A DNA stretch of 64,000 bases, taken from assembly GCF_002196705.1 (NCBI RefSeq), contig NZ_NADJ01000034.1:78097-142096 (forward strand), given 5' to 3'. The notes beneath the pieces were generated by a model. It saw nothing but the letters and a program-made list of their open reading frames with translations, did not search any database and was not told where the DNA came from. Shown here one piece after another: positions 8,529-18,219 of this stretch (within the stretch, counting starts at the first letter, position 1; each line of letters starts with the position of its first letter). The position numbers and the translations under genes were made by a program. The DNA comes from Desulfosporosinus sp. FKB. Its GTDB lineage: Bacteria; Bacillota; Desulfitobacteriia; Desulfitobacteriales; Desulfitobacteriaceae.

Positions 8529-10410
8529 AAAGAATTTGGATCTCTTTTTCCCTTAGCCAAAAATCGACTTGAATCAAAAAGGCGAAAAGTTGTGGAATGT
8601 CCATTAACTGACCAAACCACGGGCGCCCTGAAGGCAGTGTATCTGAAAGTTTCATTAAGTCTTCAAGAGCAGGAAGATTAATAAGAGGCAGCAGAGGAGA
8701 AGAAGAGTCGGCGACAATTTCTTTTAGCCAACTGCGCACGGCCTGCAGATATGCGGGGTGATGTGTTTTTGGATACGGACTTTTGCGGCGCCAGAGGACA
8801 TCTTCAGGAAGAACGCCGGTTAGAGCATGACGCAGAAGCCCTTTTTCCCGACCTTCCAAGGCCTTCATCTCCCAAGGAATATTCCAAGCATATTCAACGA
8901 TGCGATGATCACAGAAAGGCACCCTTACTTCTAGGCCTGTAGCCATGGTCATTCGATCTTTACGATCAAGGAGAGTGGGCATAAAACGAGTGAGAGTTAA
9001 ATAGGAGATTTCTCGGATGCGAGCCTCGCGTTGACGTTCTTTGACAGTTCTGCTGTCTTGGTGAACCGGTGCGTTGCCCGGAAGTTTAGAAATCTCAGCT
9101 AAAGCTTCTTCATATCGTTCGCGAATATAGTCATAGGGTTGAAGAAATTCTATTAATTCGGGTGAAAGGACCTGCAATCGATTTTCAACATGAAGTGCCC
9201 AGGGAAAGGTTTCTGCAGCAAGGGAGTCAGGACGATGAAACCAGGGGTAGCCTCCGAACACTTCATCCGCGCATTCCCCTGAGAGCCCGACAGTTACATG
9301 CTTTTTGATTTCTTGGGAGAAGAGAAAGAGTGAAGAATCAACATCTGCCATGCCTGGAAAGTCACGTGCCGATGCGGCTATTTTAAGAGCTTCAACGAGG
9401 TCAGGAATCGAGAATGTACAATTTGTGTGTTGAGTGGAGAAGGCTTCCGACATTCGTTTTATCCATGGACCGTCGGCTCCGGGCTGAAAATCATTGGGCT
9501 TGAAATATTTATCATTATCTGCGTAATCCACTGAAAAGGTAGGTAAGGGGCCTTTGCCTTGATATGCTATCGTATTAGCGGCAATGGCGGTAATAGCGCT
9601 GGAGTCCAGCCCGCCCGAAAGCAGAGTGCCGATCGGTACATCCGATACCAGTTGCCGCTGGACAGTATCGAGAAAGAGGTTTCGGATTTTCGTTGAGGTC
9701 TGGCTAAGATCATCAGTATGAATGTTATTTGGCAGAGCCCAATATTGATAAATTTTTAAACCGTTGTTGGAATAAATCATGCTATGTCCGGGTCTTAATT
9801 CAGAAATCCCTTCAAAGACACCGTTGCCTGGAGTACGGGCAGGACCGATAAGAAAAACTTCCGCTAACCCATTTTTCCCAATTAACGGGGAGATTTCCGG
9901 GTGTTTGAGTATGGCTTTAATTTCTGAAGCAAACAGCAAATAACCGTTTTGTTCACTGTAGAAGAGAGGTTTTACTCCCATTCTGTCCCTTGCCGCAAAC
10001 AAATGTTGAGATTTACTGTCCCAAATGCCAAAGGCAAAAATTCCATTGAGACGCTCAACACAGGAGGGACCCCATTCTAAGTAAGAGACAAGGACAACTT
10101 CTGTATCCGAGTGGCCTTCAAAATGATAGCCGAGACTCTGAAGTTCTGAGCGAACATCTTGCGTATTGTAGAGCTCACCATTATAAATGAGGGTATAAGT
10201 ATGTTCTCCGCGCTGGCGACTCATCGGCTGCAGTCCGCCTTCAGGATCAACAACAATCAGACGTCGATGTCCGAAGGCAGCTCGTGGTGAGAACCAGTAC
10301 CCTTCTGCATCAGGTCCTCGGGGTGTTAGAGTCTGAGTCATACTTCCAAGAACTTCTTGCTGAGATGATAAATCACGTTTCCAATCAATCCAACCAATAA
10401 TGCCACACAT
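8527..10410 (-). CDS. asnB: Asparagine synthase (glutamine-hydrolysing)
   Basis: Makes asparagine from aspartate, ATP and glutamine. The 627-residue protein starts MCGIIGW, where Cys2 is the glutaminase nucleophile, has the glutaminase loops RGPDAEGYW, IYNGELYN and GHSDTE, and the ATP pyrophosphatase loop LLSGGLDSSAI around 255-265, with SGECADEVFGGYPWF further on. Length matches the Firmicute type (asnB/asnO ~610-630). The ATG at 10410 has AAGGAGG just upstream. The 3' end is bounded exactly by repeat copy B. A Fur-like box lies just upstream of the start. Confidence 0.96.
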   Translation of the reverse strand: MCGIIGWIDWKRDLSSQQEVLGSMTQTLTPRGPDAEGYWFSPRAAFGHRRLIVVDPEGGLQPMSRQRGEHTYTLIYNGELYNTQDVRSELQSLGYHFEGHSDTEVVLVSYLEWGPSCVERLNGIFAFGIWDSKSQHLFAARDRMGVKPLFYSEQNGYLLFASEIKAILKHPEISPLIGKNGLAEVFLIGPARTPGNGVFEGISELRPGHSMIYSNNGLKIYQYWALPNNIHTDDLSQTSTKIRNLFLDTVQRQLVSDVPIGTLLSGGLDSSAITAIAANTIAYQGKGPLPTFSVDYADNDKYFKPNDFQPGADGPWIKRMSEAFSTQHTNCTFSIPDLVEALKIAASARDFPGMADVDSSLFLFSQEIKKHVTVGLSGECADEVFGGYPWFHRPDSLAAETFPWALHVENRLQVLSPELIEFLQPYDYIRERYEEALAEISKLPGNAPVHQDSRTVKERQREARIREISYLTLTRFMPTLLDRKDRMTMATGLEVRVPFCDHRIVEYAWNIPWEMKALEGREKGLLRHALTGVLPEDVLWRRKSPYPKTHHPAYLQAVRSWLKEIVADSSSPLLPLINLPALEDLMKLSDTLPSGRPWFGQLMDIPQLFAFLIQVDFWLREKEIQIL

Positions 10411-10436
10411 TATAATTTCTGCCTCCTTGTTTAAAG

Positions 10437-10455
10437 GATAATCATTATCAATTAA
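10437..10455 (-). promoter_or_regulatory. Fur-like box upstream of asnB
   Basis: GATAATCATTATC (10437-10449) is identical to 13 bases of the classical Fur consensus and continues AATT. It lies about 10 bp upstream of the asnB ribosome binding site. This is a sequence match only; iron control of asnB would be unusual. Confidence 0.45.
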
Positions 10456-10684
10456 CCTCCTACACTTTATGTTCCAAACGCATAATAGTTTACGTATTTG
10501 TTGTATACTTGGTGAAAAATTTTTTGAACCTTTATCGTCAAATCTCGAGTATGTAGTTCACTCATGATTTATTAATTCCCTAATGCCTCTACGCTTTGAC
10601 GCTATTTAAATATTAAGGGAGCCATGCTCTTTATGGAATAAACTGGAATATTCTATAGGTAAGCGGATCAATAGTTGGGAGGCT

Positions 10685-10912
10685 ATGGTTATGACTGAAA
10701 ATGAAGCGAGTTGTTCATGCCACTGTAAAAAGGAATCGAATAACATGCCTATATTAATTGGGGGCATTATTGTCTATGAATTGGCTGTTGCAGTGATCCT
10801 ATTGACATTTATCTTTTGGGAACTTGAAAAACCATGTGGGTGCGATTCCCGCGAATCTTGCTGTCAAGATGAATCAAAAGGCGGTGTTGTCGAACTCTCA
10901 ACGGAAGAATAG
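10685..10912 (+). CDS. Small Cys-rich single-span membrane protein, unknown function
   Basis: A 75-residue protein that I do not recognise. An N-terminal Cys cluster (SCSCHCKK, three Cys and one His), one hydrophobic segment of about 22 residues (IGGIIVYELAVAVILLTFIF), and a second Cys cluster after it (PCGCDSRESCC). The two clusters lie on opposite sides of the membrane if it spans once. The ATG at 10685 follows GGGAGGCT. Metal or cluster binding is conceivable but not shown. It is followed by repeat copy C. Confidence 0.65.
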   Translation: MVMTENEASCSCHCKKESNNMPILIGGIIVYELAVAVILLTFIFWELEKPCGCDSRESCCQDESKGGVVELSTEE

Positions 10913-10935
10913 CAAAACAAGAGTTGCGCAGATAA

Positions 10936-11121
10936 TTTATCCAATCCTAAGGCTTCACTTCTACAAGTGGGAGTGGTTCCCATACCTTTCTTCGGTGGGG
11001 CTAGAGTCCATCCTTCAGTGCGATTGCATTTGTTATGGGCTAGGCGCTTGCGGCGAAAGTGTCCACAGGACACTTTCGTCATCGAAGTCTCGATATTCAG
11101 CTTTGCTGAACGAGTTCGCAC
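10936..11121 (+). repeat. Structured repeat, copy C (full length, subtype 1)
   Basis: Full-length copy with all five stems: P1 (CACTTCTACAAGTG), enclosing P2 (CTTCGGTG...ATCGAAG), P3 (AGTGC...GCGCT, with a G-U pair replacing the G-C seen in copy G), P4 (CGAAAGTGTCC/GGACACTTTCG) and P5 (TTCAGCTTTGCTGAA), ending GAGTTCGCAC. It fills most of the 430-bp gap before dapL; the rest (11122-11345) holds the probable dapL promoter. Confidence 0.9.
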
Positions 11122-11345
11122 CTTTGGGTTAAAAAGAAACTATTGAATCAAACAGGAGCTTCTATTAAACATTTTGCTGTCAATGATATGTTCTATGAAT
11201 ACAATAAAAGGAGCGGGAACATACAAAGAACATATTATTAATCTGCTTGAGCATTGTATACTTAACTAATAGAGTTGCAAAATTTCCAATCAATAAATAT
11301 AATTTGTAACAAGTACGAGGAATAAATAAAGGAGTTTGAATACAT

Positions 11346-12578
11346 ATGGCACTTGTCAATGAAAATTATTTGAAGTTACCTGGGAGTTATCTGTTTTCTG
11401 AAATCGCCCGCAGAATTAATCAATTCAAAGCCACCAATCCGGAAGCGGATATTATTCGTTTAGGCATTGGTGATGTAACCCGTCCTTTGCCGCCTGCCGT
11501 TATTGAGGCAATGCACAAGGGCGTTGATGAGATGGGAAAGGCAGAAACTTTTCGGGGTTATGGACCAGAGCAAGGTTATGAGTTCTTGATTGAGAAAATT
11601 ATAGAACATGACTTTACTCCTCGCGGAGTGGGACTTTCCGTTGATGAAGTTTTTATCAGCGATGGAGCCAAAAGCGATACAGCAAATTTCCAAGAACTTT
11701 TTGGAGTTAATAATATTATGGCTGTGACCGATCCCGTTTACCCTGTTTACGTGGACAGCAATGTCATGGCTGGGCGGACAGGAATGTATGACAGTGATAA
11801 GGGACAGTATGGTAAAATTGTCTATCTTCCCTGTACGGAAGCAAACGGCATGAAACCTTCCCTTCCCAAGACAAGAGTAGATATGATATATCTTTGTTTC
11901 CCTAATAACCCCACCGGAATGACTCTGTCTAAAGACGAACTGAAACAATGGGTGAACTACGCGCGCGAAAATCGTTCGATCCTTTTATTTGATGCTGCCT
12001 ATGAAGGTTATATCCGAGAAGAAGGAGTTCCCCACAGTATTTTCGAGATCGAAGGCGCACGAGAAGTTGCCGTTGAGTTTCGCAGTTTTTCCAAGACGGC
12101 TGGTTTTACAGGTACTCGCTGTGCCTATACCATTGTCCCGAAGGACGTAAAAGTTTATGATTCCAAAGGTGAAGCGCACAGTCTTAATCAACTTTGGCTA
12201 AGGAGACAAACAACCAAGTTCAATGGTGTTTCCTATCCGGTCCAAATGGCTGCGGCTGCTGTTTTCTCGGAAGAAGGCCAGCGGCAGATTAAGGAGACGA
12301 TTAATTACTATATGGAAAATGCCCGGATTATTCGTGAAGGATTACAAGCTGCCGGCTATACTGTTTTCGGAGGCGTCAATGCTCCCTATATCTGGATGAA
12401 GACCCCCAATACTATGGGTTCGTGGGAGTTCTTCGATAAACTTATGACGAATGCCCATGTCATTGGAACGCCGGGAGCAGGCTTTGGAGCAAACGGTGAA
12501 GGATATTTTCGCTTAACTGCTTTCGGTACACGTGAAAATACTTTGCAAGCGATTGAAAGAATAAAGACGAGAATGTAG
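11346..12578 (+). CDS. dapL: LL-diaminopimelate aminotransferase
   Basis: Converts tetrahydrodipicolinate directly to LL-2,6-diaminopimelate, the short lysine/peptidoglycan precursor route found in Clostridia, plants and some archaea. The 410-residue protein shows the hallmark N-terminus [35 protein letters not shown] [21 protein letters not shown], and the PLP-lysine region [16 protein letters not shown] 11346 follows AAAGGAG. Followed by a terminator. The next two genes also depend on the aspartate-semialdehyde branch. Confidence 0.96.
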   Translation: MALVNENYLKLPGSYLFSEIARRINQFKATNPEADIIRLGIGDVTRPLPPAVIEAMHKGVDEMGKAETFRGYGPEQGYEFLIEKIIEHDFTPRGVGLSVDEVFISDGAKSDTANFQELFGVNNIMAVTDPVYPVYVDSNVMAGRTGMYDSDKGQYGKIVYLPCTEANGMKPSLPKTRVDMIYLCFPNNPTGMTLSKDELKQWVNYARENRSILLFDAAYEGYIREEGVPHSIFEIEGAREVAVEFRSFSKTAGFTGTRCAYTIVPKDVKVYDSKGEAHSLNQLWLRRQTTKFNGVSYPVQMAAAAVFSEEGQRQIKETINYYMENARIIREGLQAAGYTVFGGVNAPYIWMKTPNTMGSWEFFDKLMTNAHVIGTPGAGFGANGEGYFRLTAFGTRENTLQAIERIKTRM

Positions 12579-12610
12579 GCGAAAAATTAATAGAAATAGT
12601 TGGGTGTATA

Positions 12611-12652
12611 AAAACAAGGGATAATTCAAAGAATTACCCTTGTTTTCTTTAT
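12611..12652 (+). terminator. Intrinsic terminator after dapL
   Basis: Long stem (12611-12627 with 12631-12646, AAAACAAGGG/CCCTTGTTTT at its base) followed by TTTATTTTT. Confidence 0.85.
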
Positions 12653-12731
12653 TTTTCGAGATTGTTATTGCTAAATTGACGCTGTTTAGGTATAATTTGC
12701 ATTGCTGTAAAAGTGATAGGAGGTTGTTGAC

Positions 12732-13931
12732 ATGGGGAAGGCTTTGATTATCGGTGCTGGCGGTGTTGCCAGTGTTGCAATTCATAAATGTTGTCAGAAT
12801 CCGGATGTTTTTGAGGAAATATGTATTGCCAGCAGAACTTTAGAGAAATGTGAAGCAATTAAAAGCAAGCTATCCGGAAGCCGAACAAAAATCCAAACGG
12901 CACAGCTTGATGCTGATTATACCGACGAGGTTATTGAACTAATCAAGAGCTTTAAGCCGGATATTGTCATGAACCTTGCACTTCCTTATCAGGATTTGAC
13001 TATTATGGATGCTTGTTTAGCAGCAGGTGTTGACTATATGGATACGGCAAATTATGAACCACCGGACATTGCAAAATTCGAATATAAATGGCAGTGGGCT
13101 TACCGAGAAAAGTTTGCTCAGGCTGGGTTAACAGCGTTGTTAGGAAGCGGTTTTGATCCCGGAGTTACCGGAGTCTTTTGTGCCTATGCCCAAAAGCATT
13201 ATTTTGATGAAATCCATTCCATTGATATTGTTGATGCCAACGGTGGTGATCATGGTTATCCCTTTGCCACGAATTTTAACCCTGAAATAAATATTCGGGA
13301 AGTCACAGCAAATGGAAGGTACTTCGAAAACGGCTCTTGGATAGAAACGCCTCCTCTTTCTATGAAGCAAGTTTATGATCTTCCCGAGATCGGTCCCAAA
13401 AACATTTATCTTATGTACCATGAAGAATTAGAGTCCCTGGCAGTAAATATTAAGGGAGTAAAACGAATCAGATTCTGGATGACCTTTTCGGATAATTATC
13501 TTAATCATTTACGAGTCCTCGAAAATGTTGGTATGACGTCCATTGAGCCTATTGAATTTGAAGGACGACAAATCATCCCCTTGCAATTCTTGAAAGCAGT
13601 TCTTCCCGACCCTGCATCTCTGGGGCCAAGAACGAAAGGGAAAACGAATATCGGTTGTATTATCCAAGGGCTTAAGGACGGAAAACCCAGAACCTATTAC
13701 GTTTACAATGTTTGTGACCATCAGGAATGTTATGCAGAGGTCGGTTCGCAAGCTATATCCTATACGACTGGTGTTCCGGCCATGATTGGCGCCATGTTAA
13801 TGCTCAAAGGTGTTTGGAAAAAGCCCGGTGTCTTTAATGTTGAAGAATTCGATCCGGATCCTTTTATGGAAGCCCTTAATAAATCTGGTCTGCCCTGGCA
13901 GGAATCGTTCATGCCAACACTCCTTGATTGA
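12732..13931 (+). CDS. Carboxynorspermidine/carboxyspermidine dehydrogenase (saccharopine dehydrogenase family)
   Basis: NAD(P)-dependent enzyme expected to condense aspartate semialdehyde with putrescine or diaminopropane into carboxy(nor)spermidine. The 399 residues begin with the Rossmann motif IIGAGGVASVA and carry the saccharopine-dehydrogenase family pattern (AGVDYMDTANYEPP, GSGFDPGVTGVFCAY). The partner decarboxylase nspC starts 9 nt downstream, which supports this assignment over lysine-pathway saccharopine dehydrogenase. ATG 12732 follows AGGAGG. Confidence 0.9.
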   Translation: MGKALIIGAGGVASVAIHKCCQNPDVFEEICIASRTLEKCEAIKSKLSGSRTKIQTAQLDADYTDEVIELIKSFKPDIVMNLALPYQDLTIMDACLAAGVDYMDTANYEPPDIAKFEYKWQWAYREKFAQAGLTALLGSGFDPGVTGVFCAYAQKHYFDEIHSIDIVDANGGDHGYPFATNFNPEINIREVTANGRYFENGSWIETPPLSMKQVYDLPEIGPKNIYLMYHEELESLAVNIKGVKRIRFWMTFSDNYLNHLRVLENVGMTSIEPIEFEGRQIIPLQFLKAVLPDPASLGPRTKGKTNIGCIIQGLKDGKPRTYYVYNVCDHQECYAEVGSQAISYTTGVPAMIGAMLMLKGVWKKPGVFNVEEFDPDPFMEALNKSGLPWQESFMPTLLD

Positions 13932-13940
13932 GGTATTGCC

Positions 13941-15080
13941 ATGGACTTTGATATTAATACCTTGCCATCTCCCTGTTACTTAGTGGATGAGCGGCTGATT
14001 TTAAAAAATTTGGAAATTCTGAATTCTGTGCAAGAACGTACGGGATGCCGTATTCTTCTTGCTTTAAAGGGCTTTTCTATGTTTTCTGTCTTTCCTCTTG
14101 TGGCTAAATATCTTAAAGGGGTCACAGCAAGTTCTTTGTACGAAGCGAAACTGGGGCGGGAAGAAATGGGCAAAGAAGTTCATATATATGCACCTGCCTA
14201 CATTGAAGAGGAATTTGACGGTATCCTTGAGAACTGTGACCATATCGTTTTTAACTCGTTTTCTCAATGGAATCGATATAAAGGAAAAGTGCAGCAATAT
14301 GGAAACAAGAAGATTAGCTGCGGTCTTCGCATTAACCCGGAATATTCGGAGATTGAGACCCCTATTTATAATCCTTGTTATCAAAACTCCAGGCTGGGTG
14401 TGACACTGTCGAATTTTAGACCTGATGAACTGGAAGGAATTGAAGGCCTCCATTTTCATACAATGTGTGAGCAGAATTCTGACACCCTGGAACGAACACT
14501 TCCGGTGGTCGACAGGAAATTTGGGCAATATATTAAAACTATGAAATGGCTTAATCTTGGCGGAGGCCATCACATTACCAGACCTGATTACGATATCGAA
14601 AGGTTGATTCAAGCGATCAAGTGGCTTCAAGATAAATATTGCGTGGATATTTATCTTGAACCGGGGGAAGCGGTTGCCTTAAATACAGGATTTCTTATTG
14701 CCAGCGTTCTTGACATTGTTGAAAACGGCATGAAGATTGCTATTTTAGATACCTCTGCGGCCTGTCATATGCCGGATGTTCTTGAAATGCCCTACAGACC
14801 TAATGTAATTGATGCCGGGAAGCCTGGTGAATATTCTTATACCTATAGGCTGGGAAGTCATACTTGTTTAGCGGGAGATGTCATTGGAGATTATTCCTTT
14901 AAACAACCCTTAAAAATTGGTCAGAGACTTGTTTTCTGTGACATGGCCCATTATACTATGGTAAAGAACAATATGTTTAATGGCGTTAATCTTCCTGCCA
15001 TTGCACTTTTCAACGAAGAACAAGGAATTAAAGTCATCAGACAGTTTGGTTATGAAGATTTTAAACATCGTTTGTCCTGA
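13941..15080 (+). CDS. nspC: Carboxynorspermidine decarboxylase
   Basis: PLP-dependent fold-III decarboxylase that releases norspermidine or spermidine. The 379-residue protein starts LPSPCYLVDE, with the PLP-lysine in LLALKGFSMF (about residue 41), GLRINPEYSE, HFHTMCEQ, and the C-terminal active-site region DTSAACHMPDVLEMPY plus AGDVIGDYSF. Coupled to the upstream dehydrogenase by a 9-nt gap with GAGGTATTGCC before the ATG. Together they form the alternative polyamine pathway that does not use S-adenosylmethionine decarboxylase. Confidence 0.94.
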   Translation: MDFDINTLPSPCYLVDERLILKNLEILNSVQERTGCRILLALKGFSMFSVFPLVAKYLKGVTASSLYEAKLGREEMGKEVHIYAPAYIEEEFDGILENCDHIVFNSFSQWNRYKGKVQQYGNKKISCGLRINPEYSEIETPIYNPCYQNSRLGVTLSNFRPDELEGIEGLHFHTMCEQNSDTLERTLPVVDRKFGQYIKTMKWLNLGGGHHITRPDYDIERLIQAIKWLQDKYCVDIYLEPGEAVALNTGFLIASVLDIVENGMKIAILDTSAACHMPDVLEMPYRPNVIDAGKPGEYSYTYRLGSHTCLAGDVIGDYSFKQPLKIGQRLVFCDMAHYTMVKNNMFNGVNLPAIALFNEEQGIKVIRQFGYEDFKHRLS

Positions 15081-15127
15081 AATTTGTGCTATAATAAGTT
15101 CAAGACGATCAACTTATGAGGTATTTT

Positions 15128-15379
15128 ATGTATGATTTAGCGGACTACCGCAGTTTGAAAAATCGAAAGCATGTTCAGGATTCTCCCGTGGGAATATTAG
15201 ATGTGATTGAATCAGATTATCCGAGTCAATATTCACTGCTTCTTGATAATCAATCCCTTATGGCGACTCTGTTTTCCAAAGAGGAATGGATTGACATATT
15301 AACGAAGTCGCGAAATTCTTACAAAGATCATATTCAACGACCGAATTTATCAAGGAAAATTTTAGTTCATAAAATTTGA
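15128..15379 (+). CDS. Small hypothetical protein
   Basis: About 83 residues from ATG 15128 (GAGGT at 15118 as a weak binding site; ATG 15116 is the other option). Not recognised. It is charged and soluble, without membrane segments or cysteines, rich in Asp, Leu and Ser. It follows nspC by about 45 nt and ends at a terminator, so it may be the last gene of the polyamine operon. Codon use looks ordinary. Confidence 0.55.
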   Translation: MYDLADYRSLKNRKHVQDSPVGILDVIESDYPSQYSLLLDNQSLMATLFSKEEWIDILTKSRNSYKDHIQRPNLSRKILVHKI

Positions 15380-15391
15380 TCTTACTTTTAA

Positions 15392-15437
15392 AAAAAAGGT
15401 TTAGTTTGTGTTCCGGCACAATCTAGACCCTTTTTTA
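15392..15437 (+). terminator. Intrinsic terminator
   Basis: Hairpin GGTTTAG-TTTGTG / CACAA-TCTAGACC followed by six T. Confidence 0.8.
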
Positions 15438-15512
15438 GGTTGCGAGTCTAACTTTCCTCCTCAAACAATATCATAACATTAGGATGTTCTATGAAGGAGG
15501 TAGGATTTTAAC

Positions 15513-16325
15513 TTGACTGCTGAATCATCTGAAAGTGTTTTATTTGAGCACCGTTTTTGGTTACAAGTTCTTGGTGACCATAGCCGATTCTTTTTAAAAG
15601 CTTTGGGACCTTCTGAAAAAGATGAGATTAGTCGTGCACTTTATTTTATTCACGAGTTTGACAGTCTTCTTGCTTTAGTCCGTAAGGGAACAGGTATGGG
15701 GGAATTACATAACTTTCACAACCACATTTGGCAGAAGGTACAGCAATTAAAGGATTTTAAGTTACATTTAATCAGCCGCCAGCTGGAAGGTCAAATACGA
15801 ATCAATTTAGAACCCTCGCTGATAAGCCATATGGTTAATGAACTGGAAGAATACCAAACATTACTGAGTTATATAGTCAAGGGGGAAACTGTTCCCTTGC
15901 TTCATCCGACCCATTACCATTTACTGTGGTTGTTAGATGCGATTGGACATGCCGATACAATTACCATTTCACTTGATGTTGTAGAAGCATCCCTCAGAAA
16001 CGAAAGTCAACGCTTTACCAAAGATTTCGAAGACAGCTATCGCAAAGCTCATGAAATCAGAGGCTTAACAAGAGCAATGCGGGATTTTTCAGTTCTAACG
16101 ACATTTAATCATGAGGCAGCAAATCAAATTCAGCAATTTATTCATTTTCTGACTCAACTATTAGAACGTCTTCTCAATAAATCAATTTTAGGGATGTTAG
16201 ACCCTCTAATGCCGGACCATATGCTGCGGGAAGAGTGCTACTATTTGACAAAGCTATCACTCGTTACAGATGCGAGCAGTCCCTCTTGTGACCCAGGGAG
16301 AGCTAGAATTATGGAAAAGCTTTAA
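15513..16325 (+). CDS. DUF2935 domain protein
   Basis: A 270-residue helical protein recognised as the Firmicute DUF2935 family by the repeated EHRFWLQVLGDHSRF and, in the second half, VEASLRNESQRFTKDFEDSY motifs: two four-helix-bundle-like halves with conserved His/Glu that suggest metal binding. Function unknown. The start is TTG 15513, with AAGGAGG 12 nt upstream. It stands alone between a terminator and the antiporter gene. Confidence 0.85.
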   Translation: MTAESSESVLFEHRFWLQVLGDHSRFFLKALGPSEKDEISRALYFIHEFDSLLALVRKGTGMGELHNFHNHIWQKVQQLKDFKLHLISRQLEGQIRINLEPSLISHMVNELEEYQTLLSYIVKGETVPLLHPTHYHLLWLLDAIGHADTITISLDVVEASLRNESQRFTKDFEDSYRKAHEIRGLTRAMRDFSVLTTFNHEAANQIQQFIHFLTQLLERLLNKSILGMLDPLMPDHMLREECYYLTKLSLVTDASSPSCDPGRARIMEKL

Positions 16326-16493
16326 CCAGATGATGAATATAGGATAATCCTGCTAAACATTGGTTATGTGTTTAGAGATAATCCCCTAATTAAGATTAAA
16401 CCAGTCGTTTTCAAAATTAAACTGATTAATGAATAATTGTATTAATCCTGCACAACACTCTTAATATAAAAAAAGCTTGTTAGGAGTGTTGAC

Positions 16494-17966
16494 ATGGCAG
16501 GTTCTTGGATATCGTTATTACCTTTTTTGGTTGTTATTCCTGTTTCGATTATTACGAAACAAGTTCAACCCGGATTATTTGTCGGATTAATCTTGGGATG
16601 TTACTTAAAGACTCCTGATGTCCTAGGGGGCATGAAGACATTGATTGGTTATATTGTCGCTAATATTATAAAAGAGAATAATATTCGCATTATTATTTTC
16701 CTCTATGTATTTGCAGGATTGATCAGTTTAACGAAAATGACCGGCGGAATTAAAGGTTTTGTCAATCTCGTCGGAAATAAGGTTAAAACAAAAGGTTCCG
16801 CCATGTTATTAACTTGGCTTTCAACCATTGGAACCTTTTCTGATCCGGATTTTAGGATTGTGACGATTGCTCCGATCATGAAAGCATTAAGGCAGCGCTT
16901 AAAGATGACGAAACAAGAAATTGGTTTTGTCATCGAAGCAACGTCTAATCCTGTTGTTGCTCTCGTTCCCGTTGCTACAGCATTTGTCGGCTATATGGTT
17001 TCCTTGACAGGGACAGCTCTTAAACATGTGGGAAGTAAGGAAGCGCCTTATGTCATCTATATCAAGAGTATCCCCTTTAATTTCTTTTCTTTTGTTATTA
17101 TAGCCTTCGGGATTTATTACAGTTTCTTTCATGATTTTGGGGCAGGGAAGCTGGAAAACGGAAAGAGTTCCGTAAGTAATCAAACAAGTGGCCAAACAAA
17201 CAATCAGGCGAATAGCCAAGACCCAAATGAGAAACAGGGCGAAGAAGACCTTCAACAGTGTTATCGGTCTTTCGAAAAAGAAACTCCCACGAAACCTTGG
17301 AATTTGATTCTGCCCCTCATCTGTGTCGTATTTGGTACGGTCTTTTTGAGTTGGTGGGATGGGCATACAAAATCCAGCAGTTTTATTGGTGCCTTTTTGA
17401 AAGTTGATGCTCTGGGTGTTATGCTTGAGGCGGTGTTTCTTACCTTGGTCCTTGCCATAATCTTTTATTTAGTTCAGCATTTCAGTGTTGCAAAACTCGT
17501 AACGCATTTTGTAAAAGGCGGCAACGAATTAATGTCCGTGATCATTATGTTGACTTTGATCTGGGCGCTGTCCGCTGTATCGGAAGATTTAGGATTCTCT
17601 AAATATATTGCAGCCCAAGTGGCCGGCCGAATTCCCCATAATTTTATCGCTCCCGCTATGTTCCTTCTTGGCGGTTTAATTTCGTATTTTATTGGCTCGT
17701 CATGGGGGACATGGGGATTACTCATGCCCTTAGGAATAACTCTTGCTCATCAATCGGGAGCCAATCTTTTAATTGTTATTGGTGCTGTTTTTTCCAGCGG
17801 AACTTTTGGGGCTTTTGCGTCGCCTCTCAGTGATAATACCGTGACTCTGTGTACAATTCTCGACCTTCCAGTAATGGAATATGCGCGTTTAAAACTGAAA
17901 CCCGCCTTACTTGCGGCAGCGATTACAACCATAATGTTTGGGGCGGCAGCTTTTCTGTTCCACTAG
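16494..17966 (+). CDS. NhaC-family Na+/H+ antiporter-like transporter (paralogue 1)
   Basis: A 490-residue polytopic membrane protein of the NhaC/YuiF-like ion transporter superfamily, with about 11 hydrophobic segments. Family-type motifs include VTIAPIMKALR, GSSWGTWGLLMPLGI and SGTFGAFASPLSDNTV near the C-terminus. A cytoplasmic linker at about 222-245 is Asn/Gln/Ser-rich and low complexity. It is clearly paralogous to the gene at 25065, matching in start (LLPFLVVIPVSIITKQV versus LVPFLVVIPLALFTRQV) and end. Exact substrate (Na+/H+ or a carboxylate or amino acid) is open. ATG follows TAGGAG. Confidence 0.88.
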   Translation: MAGSWISLLPFLVVIPVSIITKQVQPGLFVGLILGCYLKTPDVLGGMKTLIGYIVANIIKENNIRIIIFLYVFAGLISLTKMTGGIKGFVNLVGNKVKTKGSAMLLTWLSTIGTFSDPDFRIVTIAPIMKALRQRLKMTKQEIGFVIEATSNPVVALVPVATAFVGYMVSLTGTALKHVGSKEAPYVIYIKSIPFNFFSFVIIAFGIYYSFFHDFGAGKLENGKSSVSNQTSGQTNNQANSQDPNEKQGEEDLQQCYRSFEKETPTKPWNLILPLICVVFGTVFLSWWDGHTKSSSFIGAFLKVDALGVMLEAVFLTLVLAIIFYLVQHFSVAKLVTHFVKGGNELMSVIIMLTLIWALSAVSEDLGFSKYIAAQVAGRIPHNFIAPAMFLLGGLISYFIGSSWGTWGLLMPLGITLAHQSGANLLIVIGAVFSSGTFGAFASPLSDNTVTLCTILDLPVMEYARLKLKPALLAAAITTIMFGAAAFLFH

Positions 17967-18219
17967 AAAGCCTATTGATTTCTGAGATTCAATTTGGGCT
18001 GTATTTTTGGAATTTTCGCAGGTGATTTTATTCTAAATTCGTTTACAAGATTATTCCTGCCAATAATAAATTAGTTTTCAAATAGCTCAGTTTTTCAGCG
18101 TTTTCCCCTTTTTAAGAGGATATTAATTGGGATGGTTTAACAATTTATCCTTTTCAGTGGTATAATGAGACATTAGATAAAAGGGACAAATTACAATTGT
18201 TAAAGGAAGGTTGAAGGCA

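Noticed and set aside
10864..11121. Open frame antisense to repeat copy C (also 32903-33118 in copy G)
   Set aside because: Both frames are simply the repeat read backwards and have no ribosome binding site; such frames recur with every copy.
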